Of a stretch of DNA of 64,000 bases, positions 1 through 25,765 are shown piece by piece. Made by a program: the position numbers and the translations under genes. Below the pieces are notes generated by a model. That model was not told the origin of the DNA. It made no database searches and was given only the letters and a program-made list of their open reading frames with translations. Where the stretch lies: positions 30,793,084-30,857,083 of the forward strand of contig NC_036462.1 in NCBI RefSeq assembly GCF_002775205.1, in the 5' to 3' direction. This DNA comes from Xiphophorus maculatus (Eukaryota; Chordata; Actinopteri; Cyprinodontiformes; Poeciliidae). Every line of letters begins with the position of its first letter. Within the stretch, counting starts at the first letter, position 1.

Positions 1-54
1 TCACTTCCTCCCTCTGCCTCAGAGACACTGACTGCTCTCTGACCGGGGACGTAC

Positions 55-963
55 CTGTCTCTGTCTCTGTCCACCTCTGTAGACTCGTACTCCAGGAAAA
101 CGATCTGACGGGGGTAGTGGCCGCAGACCTCTCCGCTGTAATTAGAGATGATGCTGTACTTGTAGTCTCTATCAAACAGTTCCAGACATCGCTTCTCTAT
201 CGCCTCCACCTGAAGAGGAGGGACAGGGTAACATGACAAGGCTGAAGTAATATCAGAGGTGCATAGTTTCCATAAATTGTACTCAAGTAAAAGTAATTAC
301 TTCAATGTAATTTTACTCAAGTAAAAGTAAAAAGTAGTTGGTAAAACGTCTTTTTCCAATACTGAGTAATTGATCAAATTATCATTTAATATTTATGAAT
401 CACATCAGATGGACTAAAATATACATTTATGTGGAAATTTTGGTATTTTATGGACGGAAATGTAAATAATTCACACAAGTAACAACATATAACAAAATCA
501 GGTAAAAATAAATAAGTAAAAATTCCAAATCAGTTTCTTTCAATAAAAAGCTTATGAAGCTTTAATAAAAACAGCAGGTGTGCGTTTGTGTCTGGTGAAT
601 TTTTGTTGTTCTTTATTCAGTGGGTAGAGAATCCAGAAATTTTACTCAAGTAAAGGCAGCGATACTTCATAATAAAACTACTCCAATAGAAGGAAAAAGT
701 ACGGCATAGTAAAAAATAGTCCAAAAAGTTTTGGGTTTTTTTGTTTTTTTCAAAAATGTTACTCAAGTAAATGTAATTGAGTAAATGTAACTAATTACTA
801 GCCAACTCTAACTCGGAAAACATCTTACCCGAGGACTGACTTCCTTTGCTCGATACTGTGTCTTGGAGAACAGATCGATCAGATCCGCAATCTGCTCGCT
901 CTTTCTCACCGACAGACCGGAAACCGTAAATCCGCCGGCCGCGGAGGGGGAGGCGGCCATCAT
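55..963 (-). CDS. mtmr14: mtmr14, myotubularin-related phosphatase 14 (5' part only)
   Basis: Two coding exons are visible: 963-829 (45 codons, donor CGG|gtaaga) and 209-55 (155 nt, acceptor ttcag, donor CAG|gtacgt). The joined protein reads ...IDLFSKTQYRAKE... then VEAIEKRCLELFDRDYKY and CGHYPRQIVFLEYEST, which I recognise as the N-terminus of MTMR14 (Jumpy). That enzyme removes the 3-phosphate from PI3P and PI(3,5)P2 and acts in autophagy and muscle calcium handling. The catalytic Cys-X5-Arg part lies beyond the left edge. I chose the ATG at 963-961, followed at once by a second ATG. The open frame runs upstream to a GTG at 1152 but has no earlier ATG. The intron 210-828 is filled by a mobile-element copy. 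It lies in tandem downstream of setd5 on the same strand, matching mammalian synteny. The identification is confident; the exact start is less so. Confidence 0.88.
242..795. mobile_element. Dispersed repeat, family A, filling mtmr14 intron 1
   Basis: AT-rich sequence marked by repeated actcaagtaaaagtaa words at both ends (about 280-330 and 755-800). The inner part, about 430-660, is clearly related to 60240-60475 in the same order (castcaagtaacaaaatcagg-like stretch, then a cattcagtgggt-gagaatccag stretch). A further relative occupies 57188-57752. It looks like a non-autonomous DNA element; the superfamily is not certain. Confidence 0.6.
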
Positions 964-1560
964 GGCGTCTCGAACCGCGGTGGTCGCCTCCAGCCGCACT
1001 CGTCCCCCTTCAAAGACCGCAGAGCCCTGTCCTTTGGAACGGGAAGACCGACCAGGCCATCCCTTCCCGGCGAGCTTCTTCCTGACTGCCCGCTTGGGGG
1101 GGCCAGAGCCGGGCGGTCGTCCTGAATTCACGGCAGCGGTGAGCAGCTCCACCCCAGGAAGACACGAGCCGCTGTCGGGCCGCAGGCGGCGACCTGCCGC
1201 TGGCCCCGGGGTTAGCTACGCAGCTACAGAGCTAGCAGGGTTTCGGTGAAGCCAGTTCAGCACATCGATGCTGATGTTTTCGGTCTGGTTTCTATTCCTG
1301 TGGAAAACGCGTTACTGTTCCTTCTGGGCTCCTCTCCGAACTTGAAATCAGGAAATCTCCAGGATCCTCCCAGGCCCGCTCAGTGGAACATCACCATGAC
1401 GACGAACAGGACCAGGTTAAATAGTTCTCAGAAGAAATGAACGCGGCAGCAGTTAATGTGACCGACAGGTCCAACAGGACAGTCCAGCGGTCCGAGTTGC
1501 ACAAAACAAGTGATAAACAGGAAGTTGACTGAATCACGTGACCACCACCCTGGCAAACAA
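964..1560 (-). promoter_or_regulatory. Probable 5'UTR and promoter of mtmr14
   Basis: GC-rich sequence directly upstream of the mtmr14 start codon. It holds an E-box palindrome TCACGTGAC at 1534-1542 and an ETS-type CAGGAAGT at 1518-1525. The transcription start cannot be fixed, but it should lie between about 1000 and 1500. The E-box matches the core of the CLEAR element bound by TFEB/TFE3/MITF, which fits a gene of autophagy, but this is inference. Confidence 0.4.
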
Positions 1561-1575
1561 CGTTGTGGCGCCTTA

Positions 1576-1589
1576 CCGCCACCTACTGG
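1576..1589 (-). promoter_or_regulatory. CTCF-like motif
   Basis: On the minus strand the 14 bases read CCAGTAGGTGGCGG, a full match to the core consensus CCASYAGRKGGCRS. It lies just upstream of the probable mtmr14 promoter. Confidence 0.5.
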
Positions 1590-1591
1590 TG

Positions 1592-1810
1592 CACCGGTGT
1601 CCAACTCCAGTCCTGGAGGGCCACTATCCTGCAACTTTTAGATGTGCCTCTGCTGCACCACTCCTGAATAGATTAATTAGGTAATTAATAATTACCTAAT
1701 TATTAATAATAATTAAGCAGGCCTCTACACAAGGAAGTAATTAAGCCATTTCATTCCAGTGTTTTGTAGCTGTGGCACATCTAAAAACTGCAGGATAGTG
1801 CAGCACCTGT
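1592..1810. mobile_element. Foldback MITE, copy 1
   Basis: The left arm contains gtccaactccagtcctgg and a cttttagatgtgcc stretch. The right arm returns ggcacatctaaaaactgcag in inverted order. The middle is an AT-rich ttaattaggtaattaataatt palindrome. A fuller copy of the same family is at 21311-21532. The right end of this copy is truncated. Confidence 0.65.
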
Positions 1811-2195
1811 ACAAACCTCTCAGCACAAACCTGTACAGCAGTAAAAGCCAGCTTGGGATAACAAAGTTCCAAAAGTAGATAGTGTCTCTCCCCCCGCCCC
1901 CAGAAAGTTCATGTAACATTTGTGGCTCTGAAGAGTTTTAATTGACTGGAGTGAGGGTGAAAATGCCTCTTTACATTGTATCCTGTAGGTATCTGAGCGA
2001 CAGAATAAAATTCTCAGCATCAATCCAGATGAGTGGAAGGGAGCTAAAACTTTCAGCTTCTTAATGGTCTTCCAGTCTCAAAAATATCCACTGTTTCTAC
2101 AAACGCTATTCTATAAGCCTTTACACCGTCACCTCTCATGATAAATGTTGAACACTGGTAGGAGGCGGCGCAACACCAACCATCTTCCTGTCTGA
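1811..2195. other. Intergenic, nothing recognised
   Basis: No exon, RNA gene or repeat could be supported between the foldback MITE and the next repeat. Confidence 0.5.
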
Positions 2196-2199
2196 AACA

Positions 2200-2520
2200 C
2201 ACACTGAGATTTCCTTAATTTTGGGAGATCTGTGATTGGCCGATACTTACACATGAAGCCGACCTCATAAACCTCAGCAAAGGTCTAAAAATCAACCACC
2301 GTCCTCTTTGCTGTCCCGTTAGAGGGGTTTGACTGACAGACCGGCCCACCAGGTCATATCTGCACGATTGCAGTCGACGATAGTCACCCAACTGTTACCA
2401 ACTCATCAACTTTCTTGCTATATTTAGCCACATTTAAGACAAAAAAAAATTGGTATTGGCAGAAAAGACTTTTTAAACATTGGTAATTGGCAAGAAAACT
2501 AATTGGTGCAGCCCTGCTGA
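2200..2520. mobile_element. Dispersed repeat, family B, copy 1
   Basis: The same word order occurs at 59985-60235: gatacttacatgaag, cctcagcaaaggtctaaaaatca, ccaccgtcctctt, cccgttagag, gtttgactg, cccaccaggtcat and ctttcttgctacat. It ends with a gcaaatgg-like wording followed by cagccctgctga, a common end for fish hAT-like elements. The class is inferred. Confidence 0.55.
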
Positions 2521-4496
2521 CGTCGGAATCTGAGTGAAAACCTAACAGAAAAGTAAAAATCCTTCCAGCTAGCTTAATTTCCCATGTAAATACTCACTAT
2601 GCATCCACTGCCGGTAAAACAAGTAATTAAATTATTCTATCAGAACCTCTTTAAAACAATGGGAAGCCGTCCCTTTGACACCAGATATGTTCTTCGATCT
2701 ACTTTTAATTGTGTTTTATGGTTAAGTTTGGGGTTTTTTTAAGTTAGGAAGGAAAAGAAATCGATAGCTAACAAAGCTGTGGAATATGAGAGAACCCCCT
2801 AAACATGACAATGACAAGGCTGGTTTCCAAAATACTTTGCTGTTATGATGATTTTATTATCAAAATGCATTACATCTGTTGCTTCTTAAATCTCTTAGAG
2901 AACAATTGAAATAGTTTCTACTATGATCTGTGGAAAAAAAAAAGAAAGAAGAAAAACAACAGAAAACTTCTTAGAAAAACAACAGGAGAAAGAAAGTGGC
3001 GTCTGAAGGAACCCAGGAGGTCAGATCTCCAAAGCATCTGACCCAAGCTGCTCGGTCAGACTCTACTGACACCACGCCGGGAATTCAGTGTACTAGATCC
3101 TCTCTCCATACAGCTCTATCACATTCTCTCTATACAGGTACACAGAATCACACACAGAGTCCTGCTGCTGGGTGCTTTCAGGGTGGATGTGTTTTTAAGG
3201 TGCTGCTTCGTGTTAGCTAGCAACGTTCATGTTGCTGTTCTGTCACACATTCATGGAATCTGGTGGGGGGGAGGGGAGGGGGGTTGTGGTGGCCGGTGGG
3301 TGGGGCGGTGGGTGGAGAGGGGCGTGGGGGGGTTCCTCCTTTTCTCAATCATTCAAGTCTTTCCCACAAAATACAGTTCCCCCACCCCACAACCCACGAC
3401 CACTTCAGGCCCTGAACTCCAGTCACATAAAGGGAGTGGGGGGTTTTGGGGGGGGGCATTCACAGGTCTCCTCCACCTCAGTCTGAGCGCTGCAGAAAAC
3501 CGTCTCTTTTTACACGTCAGTTGTTTAAGAATAGAGAAAAAAAATGGAACAAATAAAGCAGCAGCAGACAGAGAGAGAGAGAACCCCACAGGAAGTGCAG
3601 CTGCAGCGGTCACCACCAGGTAGCTGCTGCCGCCGCCGCCGCCGCCGCCACAGCAGCTGCCACCATCAGCAGCAGCAGCTCCATCTCCTCTGGCAGTGAA
3701 CTCGCTCTGCTCTCTGTCACATGGAATGCAAAGACTGGTCGGACAAATCCAGGCGTGTCTGCAACCTTGATCCCTTTGCTCCTGAACGGGATGACTCCAG
3801 ACGGATGGAGAGCTGATCCGGTGGTGGTGGGCCCAACCGGATCAGACGTTGGTGAGAGGTTGGTAGCACCATGAATGAGGGGAAAGGAGGGAGGGGGAGG
3901 ATGGAGATGGAGGTCTGCAGCTGGATGGAGGAGCGGAGCTCCCAGCACAACACCGATAAAGAACGCTTCTGGAATGATCCTGGAGAACGCCCCGCCCCCA
4001 TCTGCCTGTCATCCTCTGAGTAAACCGAGAAGAAAACGGAACATCTGTCGGTTTTCGCCAAATACGCACGTCAGCATCTGATCAACCTGGTTACCATGAT
4101 AACAGGAAGGCTAACTTAGAATTCTGTGCAGATATCGATGTGGAATATTTTTCCTTTTTTTGAAAAAGAAGAACAGCAGTAGGAAAGTTCTGGGATAATC
4201 AGGAGTTTTCAATCCGGTTTCCCGTGTTTTCCAGGCTGCTTGCTTCCCGTCTCTCTCCGTCCTGACGTCCAGGAGTCAGAGGTTTATCTATGAGCACACT
4301 GCTGTCAAGTTCTTTTCCTGAAAATAAAGAAAAGAAAAAAAAACAGAACACAGGAAAAGGAGGAATCTGTCCAGAGTCCTGGCTGGCTCCTCTCAGGTCT
4401 GTACATGTGGCCCCTCCAGCTCCCTGAACCCCCGGGGGGCCTTTAGCTTCACACACGCACACACACGCCCACACACACACACAGCTGAAGAAGGTC
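2521..4496 (-). other. setd5 3'UTR and downstream flank
   Basis: This is the sequence after the setd5 stop codon. On the mRNA strand a (TG)n tract (4450-4484) follows the stop almost at once. Farther on are a purine-rich run, G/C-rich simple sequence at 3260-3460, and a (GGC)n run from (gcc)7 at about 3627-3651. A possible poly(A) signal AATAAA in the mRNA sense is at 2858-2853, which would give a 3'UTR of about 1.65 kb. No other gene is seen. Confidence 0.45.
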
Positions 4497-19408
<14,912 letters not shown>

Positions 19409-20234
19409 GACGTCCAGCACAGCGACGCGTGGAAATGGGGGGACGAGGGGGGAGGAGGGGGCGAAAAGGGGAAGAGGGGAGACAGGATGGGATGGGGGGG
19501 AAGGAGGATGAGAAGAGGATTCACAAGGTCCAACTTGTAGCAACGGACCACTCCAGAAGGGGGGCGCCGTCGAGCCGCAGCCCACGGCTCACGGTCATGG
19601 GGGACCTGAGGACGGAGGGCACAAACATTTGTTAAAGATTAGCAAATACAAAATGGCTTCTGGCTCCTGCTGTATGTGATTATGTCAACAATCAGCTGTG
19701 TTTAGCACAGCCAGCTATACATTTCAGACTCTTTTCCTGTGAATTAAATGCTTTTATAGTTCATGTCGGTTATGGTGTTGATCAAATCCCGATTTTTTAT
19801 TAAGTCTTTTTTACCTTTCACAAAGACGTTCAGTGTGCTGCTGTGGCTACTTGTTTTTTATGTGAAACCGTCATCCCAGCCACGGTTACGACACTAAAAG
19901 GCATGTGAATGTATTAGATACTCTTCATAATAAGAGACTTGGTTGGATATACAACCGACTATGAACAGATAAAGGCCTAAACATAATTTATTTATTAAAC
20001 CTGCTGCTGTTAGCCAGAATGCTAGCATCAGCATGTAAGCTAACACCAGCATGTTAAGCATTGACAAACATAGCGTCTTAGCAAATGTCAGCATGTTAGA
20101 TTAATTATAAGAATAGTTTTACCATAGTAAACAGGTTAACAAAAGTTAAAATGCTATTGTTGGACAACAAGCAAAGTTTAAAATAAATGTCTTAAGCTAC
20201 AAGTAACAAATAGACTGCTGTTTACGTAGCACCA

Positions 20235-21120
20235 GGGGTACCACCAGGAATCTTGGGCCCCCTGACAAAAAATTTAATTGGGCCCCTCCACGCAGCTGCT
20301 GTTACAATTTTTTGAGTCTGACCCATCAAAAGCGTCACAATTTTAAAGGCTAGCAACTACCTTGCTTTCTTTGGTTCAATACTGATACTAGCACAATATT
20401 TACTGCTCATGAATTTAACATCCAACAATCCACATACAGTATGCAAGTAGGTTGCTTAAATGTTTTCTATCACTTTTAGATTACTGAAATGTCTCTCCCC
20501 ACGAGCAACAGTCACCGGCAACGTGCAAAATACACATGAAGCAATCCTGACTTCTCAAAAAATGCTATGTAGTTAAATTTTATTCAAGCTGCAGTATAGA
20601 ACTTTAATAAAAAATGTTTTCTCCATATTTGTTAAAGCTGTCATCATGTCAGATAATCTGTGAAAACAATCAATCTCCTCCACCTCCTCCCTGAGCTGCT
20701 ATTGCTAGCTAAAGTAATGCAACATTCCAGCCAAAACAACCAATCAGAACCAGAAAGAGGGTCTTAGTGCTGACAATCAACTTCATTCACTCACTGCTAA
20801 ATGTGCTAATGGTGGAGAAACAACATATCATTACAGGAAACCATTTATCTGCCGTCACTGGTAGCTATGCTAACTAGACTGAGCCTTCACAACAGGCTAT
20901 GCTAGCTGCAGCATAGCACAGAGCGAGGGGGAGGGAGGATGAGCAGCCACAAGAGATTGTGATTGACAGCGCTAAAACTCTCCTGTCTCTGATTGATTCT
21001 TTCTAGCACTGGGAGAAAGCAGAGGAAATAGATTTTTCACAGATTATCTCTCATGCCGTACTGTCACAACATGACGACAGTTTTAACAGTCCATTTCCGA
21101 ACCAAACACTCCTGTAAATA
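20235..21120. mobile_element. Cluster of teleost repeats, including a foldback-like unit
   Basis: It starts with cttgggccccctgacaaaaa and ggcccctccac. From about 20575 there is a unit with gcagtatagaactttaat, aaccaatcagaaccagaaag and gtcttagtg, which returns in partly inverted form (ctcctgtctctgattgattc, cagattatctctcatg) toward 21100. A related unit is at 37040-37770. Confidence 0.45.
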
Positions 21121-21310
21121 AATGCCTTATGACCAACTGATACAAAAAAAGTGGTAATTCATATTATTACACGACGCACACTATCCTCTATTAAAATTTT
21201 AAGTGACAGACTAGCGACCTGTCCAAGGTGACCCCGCCTCTCGTCCGGAACGTTAGCTGGAGATAGACACCAGCACCTCCCGACCCCACTAAACACAAGG
21301 GTGCAAGACA

Positions 21311-21532
21311 CTGGTGTCAAACTCCAGTCCTCAAGGGCCACTTTACTGCAGTTTTTAGATGTGCCCTAGGTACAAAACACTGGAATGAAATGGCTTAATT
21401 ACCTCCTCCTTGTGTAGATCAGTTCTCCACAGCCTTGCTAATAACCTAATTATTCTATTCAAGTGGTACAGCAGAGGCACATCTAAAAGTTGCAGGACAG
21501 CGGCCCTTGAGGACTGGAGTTTGACATCCCTG
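21311..21532. mobile_element. Foldback MITE, copy 2 (complete)
   Basis: Left arm: gtgtcaaactccagtcctca, then agggccact and gtttttagatgtgcc. Right arm: ggcacatctaaaagttgcag, then cggcccttgaggactggagt and ttgacatccc. The arms are about 50 bp. It is the same family as 1592-1810. Confidence 0.75.
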
Positions 21533-21639
21533 AACTATGCTAATGGTGGCATGCTAGCATATGGGAAAATATGTACTTTTAAGTAAAATAAATTTGCAAC
21601 TGATAGGCAGATCAAAATCTATGAGTGTTGGCATGAAAA

Positions 21640-22090
21640 CTTAAAAAAAACACAAAAAAAACAGCAGAAAATAGAATCCATAGAATTAGAAACCCAAAAG
21701 CAAAAGAAGTGTTACAAGAAAAAGTTGAATAAAAACCAAGAAGCATTTGAGATATTCTACAAAACCTTATATTCTAAACCTCTGGAGGAACTACTGACCA
21801 CATTGATGAATATATTCTGAACTCCACAGAAGTATCTTCAGAAAAATGACATTAGATATCACAGAAAAAGAAATAACAACACAAGTAGATTAACACCATG
21901 TAAATCTCCAGGGTCAGACGATTTACACAGCAGAATTTTATAAGGAATTTCAGGGAGAGTTTATTCCAATCCTCCTACCTACATCAAACTTTTAAAAAAA
22001 ATGATCAAACACTAACGAGTTGGAAGGAGACAATCTCAGTAATAGGAAATCAGTTACAAGAAACTGTTAAACTGCACCAGGTTGCAATGT
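21640..22090 (+). mobile_element. L1/Tx1-like LINE reverse-transcriptase remnant
   Basis: The frame, interrupted by stops, shows KIRKIELETQKQ, then FEIFYKTLYSKPLEELL, then a TEKEI element and TAEFYKEF, in the order found just before and inside the L1/Tx1 reverse-transcriptase fingers. It is degenerate and cannot be active. Confidence 0.55.
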
Positions 22091-22589
22091 GTGGTCTAAT
22101 TGTTGATTGAAAGCTTCAAATAAAACTTTCTGAGGACAGACTATAGAGACAGATGATCCAGTAAAGACGATTCATTCTTTACCATTTCACAAATACTGTT
22201 CCCCAGTACTTGTATCAAGAAAATTCACGCGTCTCTGTCCAACCCCTCACCAGCTGTTTAGCATGCGCTGAGTCATGCTGACAATTAAGTTTTATGATGA
22301 AAAAAAAAGAGGGACTCTGTGTGTTTAAAATGACAAGCTGACATGCGTATGGCAGGGAAGGCCCATTTTTAATGCATCCAACAAAACAGAGGAGAGACAG
22401 GATGTACAGAAAACATACTTGATCTTAGAATGGCTAGAGTTAGTCCACTTTGACGTATACCTATATCGGCTTCGATAGTCCAACTGGCCTGAAGGATTTT
22501 ATCTAGCAGGTGCTTTTGTTCAGTAAATAGGGCCATTACCTTATCAGTACCCTGGTAATGGCCTCAACGCATCTCACAGTTGCACAATA

Positions 22590-22915
22590 GACTTAGACTT
22601 CGACTTCGACTTAGACTGACTTTGTTGTCATTTTCAATGCACAGGGTGTATAAAGAACGAAATTTCGTTGCATACGGCTCAGGATAATGTTTGAAGTTCC
22701 AATGTTGTGAGTAAAATAAAAGTCTGATGGCAAGTAGGAAAAAGCTGTTTCGGAACCAGGTGGGCCTGCACCGGATGCTGCAGAACCTCTTTCCAGAGGG
22801 CAGCAGGGAGAACAGTCCATGGTGGGGGTGTGAGGGGTCACTGATGATGTTTCGGCCTCAGGACACGCATCCTGCATCGATGGTTGACCTGACACTTCGC
22901 CCTTTTGCCTGAGCT
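22590..22915 (+). mobile_element. Interspersed repeat with gacttagactt microsatellite start
   Basis: It opens with gacttagacttcgacttcga, then ttgttgtcatttt, acgaaatttcgttgcatac, and a stretch about pairs of score-like words (ctgcagaacctctttccaga, gggcagcagggagaacagtc) common in fish LINE-associated repeats. The family is not assigned. Confidence 0.45.
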
Positions 22916-23170
22916 GGGTGTGGAAGGTTGTTGCCGAAGCAGTTTCTCCTTGTGTGCCTTCTTCTCACTCACATGAGAGTTACCGAACTCTTTTGCAAGC
23001 TCAACCAGGAAGTCCACCCGTCTCTCCTGCACCCCAATGCATGCCTGATAAAGCACATGTGCATTCAGTGCTGCCATGTCAATCATGTTTGCCAGGTTTG
23101 CTGACCAGCTGTCACATAGTGATGGAACCTTGGTCACCCCCCGCAAGATTATGACTGAAATAAATGCCAT
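22916..23170 (-). pseudogene. piggyBac-type transposase remnant
   Basis: The minus frame reads FISVIILRGVTKVPSLCDSW, then NMIDMAALNAHVLYQAC and RRVDFLVELAKEF. The first part resembles the middle of piggyBac-family transposases and the second their C-terminal end, so most of the DDE core appears deleted between them. The frame then runs into a different repeat. It is a fragment without the catalytic aspartates. Confidence 0.55.
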
Positions 23171-23781
23171 TAGTTCTTGTGAACTAAATAGGTGAAGCAG
23201 TCACCTATTTATCCTCCACAGCACAAAAGGCTGCATGCAAATTTGCATGTGCTAAGTCTCCCAGATTTCTTTTGCTTACACTTTTTGCATGATTTTTTTG
23301 AGGTGGATCAACACAATTAATTTGGTTAGTTTATTTCTAAACTGTCATGTTATACCCTCTTAGCTTTATTTCAAAGAGAAACATTACTAATTTCTTTTAG
23401 AAAAACCTTTGCATATTTTTTGAAACAGATTCTATGTTTTGCAAACTCTATGTACATTTGGCAAAATGACCTGGATAATGCAGCACAACATCATGGATCA
23501 GCTGCAAAAGGTCACATCTCTCCAAAAACACTTCATGTATGCTTCAAAACTAAACTGAAGAGCACTACCTACAGGAGACCTGATCTCCTGCTGGTATCAT
23601 AGATACCCACCCCCAACATGGACTATTCACATTCCTACCTTCTGGCCTGACGGTCAACGACCACATTTACAATTGAAGAAGGGATGCTAATTTGAGCCAT
23701 CAGAGTCGTCAGGGTGGACTCCGGCCTATTGGCCCTGCTGAGCCGATATGGGAAGGACTCGAAAACTGTATCATCCTAGTG

Positions 23782-24315
23782 CTAGAGCTCCAGATATGGG
23801 CTGCAGTAAGGAAGAGAACCAGCAAGGGGCACTGTGTTCCAAGACAGCTGGAGGGATGAGTAATCACTTGGCTCATGTGACTGTGTGCTGCTGAAACACT
23901 GACCCAAACTCTGTCTACAAGCTGCCTCTGCTGCAGCGTTCACACACCAACACTGAGCTTTAGGTTGCTGTTCTTCAGGGACATGCAGAGCCTTCCACCA
24001 TGCACCGACACCTGCTCCACTGCTCCATCGTCTCAATTGTCCCCTGCTCCACTGTCCCCTGCTCCACCGTAAAGCAAGGGATGGTTGCTTCACCATCCCC
24101 TTTATGTATTGGGGATGGTCCCCTGCTCCAATCTCCCCTGGAAATGTTCTGTCATCAAAAAAGTCTGACCACATCCCCCTAAGTGCAAGGCCAAGTTTTT
24201 GACATGAGAACAAGGTTCCCCAGCAGACAGACAAAGCGTTGCCACCTGGAAGGCCAGCACAAGGATGCATGCTCCCAGAGACACAAACATGGTTGAACTC
24301 ATGTTCCATCACCAT
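23782..24315 (-). CDS. Unassigned 177-codon open frame
   Basis: From the ATG at 24315 the frame stays open for 177 codons. I recognise no family. It is rich in Trp, Cys and Ser, and its middle encodes a short duplicated WSRGQ caused by a tandem tcccctgctccac repeat in the DNA. There is no sign of splicing, and it lies in repeat-bearing DNA inside the probable setd5 intron. It is more likely chance or a decayed element than a gene. Confidence 0.15.
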   Translation of the reverse strand: MVMEHEFNHVCVSGSMHPCAGLPGGNALSVCWGTLFSCQKLGLALRGMWSDFFDDRTFPGEIGAGDHPQYIKGMVKQPSLALRWSRGQWSRGQLRRWSSGAGVGAWWKALHVPEEQQPKAQCWCVNAAAEAACRQSLGQCFSSTQSHEPSDYSSLQLSWNTVPLAGSLPYCSPYLEL

Positions 24316-25639
24316 GGCAACCGTAACAAGATTCGGCAGCAGAAATCTTTGCACATTGAAGCGTGGAAGTATGAAAAGCAGCAACCAACAACTGTTTTCT
24401 AGATTTTTTTTTATTGTGACAACATGAGATGCATATAAATCCTGATGATGTATTTACTCACACTAAAAAGGTCTCAGCAGACATTTTGTAATATCTTCTT
24501 ATTATAAGAGCAACTTAGCCAAATTTAACATTCACATTGTCAGTACTGCATGTATGGCTGCACAATATGTAACAATTTTTTATTATTTGCAAAACACAAC
24601 ACGAAGAACAGCTTGGATTGCAATAAATGTTGCCTAGTTATTCAGGTGCCATGCATTCAGCCTCTGGGTGTCTATGAGTTACTGCTGACTCAGCCCTGTA
24701 GTAACCTGCTGCATGCTGGGTATTTGTGAAGACGAGGTCATTAGCCAGGAAAGGAAGTTCCTACTCCAAATATAGACAGCGGGGGGTAAGGAGGTAAATT
24801 CCACACAAAGCAGAATGGTCATCTCTTTATCTTCCCTCTCTCCAACAAACCTTCCAACTCCTTTACTTCCTTATTTACCTGAGTGGCCATGACAACCAGG
24901 CTCAGATTACCAGCAGCTTGACACCAAGACAAGTGGCCATTTTAGAGACAAAGCCAGGGAAGAGACATGCTGAGGGAAAACCGCTCAGAAAAAAAAAAGC
25001 ATCACTAGCACATTTTGTGCTGGTTTAACTTAACATAACACATCTGTAGCAATGGTCATCATTGGAACTCCTTCTTTAAAGAATTGTGCAACATGCTGTA
25101 ATCACCTTTAGGCTGAGAAAGCTGTGGTGGTAAAAAAAAAAATTACATTCCTGTAATGTACAACATGATCGCTTCTCACTAACATCTACAGCTAGAAAGT
25201 CGAACACACCGCAAGACTTAAGTTGGAGTTCCAAAGGCAGTTCCAAAGAGACGACAGCAGATCCCTAATGCCTGCTCTGAAAGGGAGGATTTGAATAGAA
25301 CATGGCCATCTCTATCCCATAATGACAGTATGCTGGTTGAGCTGAACCCTGGGCCTCTGGAGAACGGAGGGGGAGCCAGATCGACTGCTCCATTCTCAAA
25401 CAATCCTGACGTGAATCTAAGAAGCAGCTAAGGTTGCATGAAGATTGTAGCTCGGACTGAGACACTGTGCATGATTACAAAAGGCCAATACAATTCAGAG
25501 AACGACTAGGGACATACTGTATATATGGCATGGAGCATAAGCCAGAAGGTGATGGTCCCAGCTGAGTGAACTGAATAGTCGACTAATGTAGTCGTGGGCT
25601 GGTGTCTGATTCTCTCCACAGGACATAACTGCTGCTAAA

Positions 25640-25765
25640 AAAATGTAGAAAATAGACCTGGGCGACGAAACAATAACCATATCTATCGCGATACACAGTT
25701 GATCAACAATATGTCCGGTAGAATGTTGATAAATTCACCAAACTCCGATCTAGAATCGCACAGCA
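25640..25765. mobile_element. Fragment of a gcgatac-type DNA element
   Basis: Short stretch gacctgggcgacgaaacaat, then aaccatatctatcgcgatac, resembling the ends of fish DNA elements with YR-type atcgcgata words. Ends are not defined. Confidence 0.3.

Noticed and set aside
829..1152. N-terminal extension of mtmr14 by 63 codons
   Set aside because: The frame is open but begins only with GTG at 1152; the first ATG is at 963, which gives a start like that of other MTMR14 proteins.
3183..3623. Open frames in the G-rich stretch downstream of setd5
   Set aside because: They come from simple G/C-rich sequence in the 3'UTR and show no domain.
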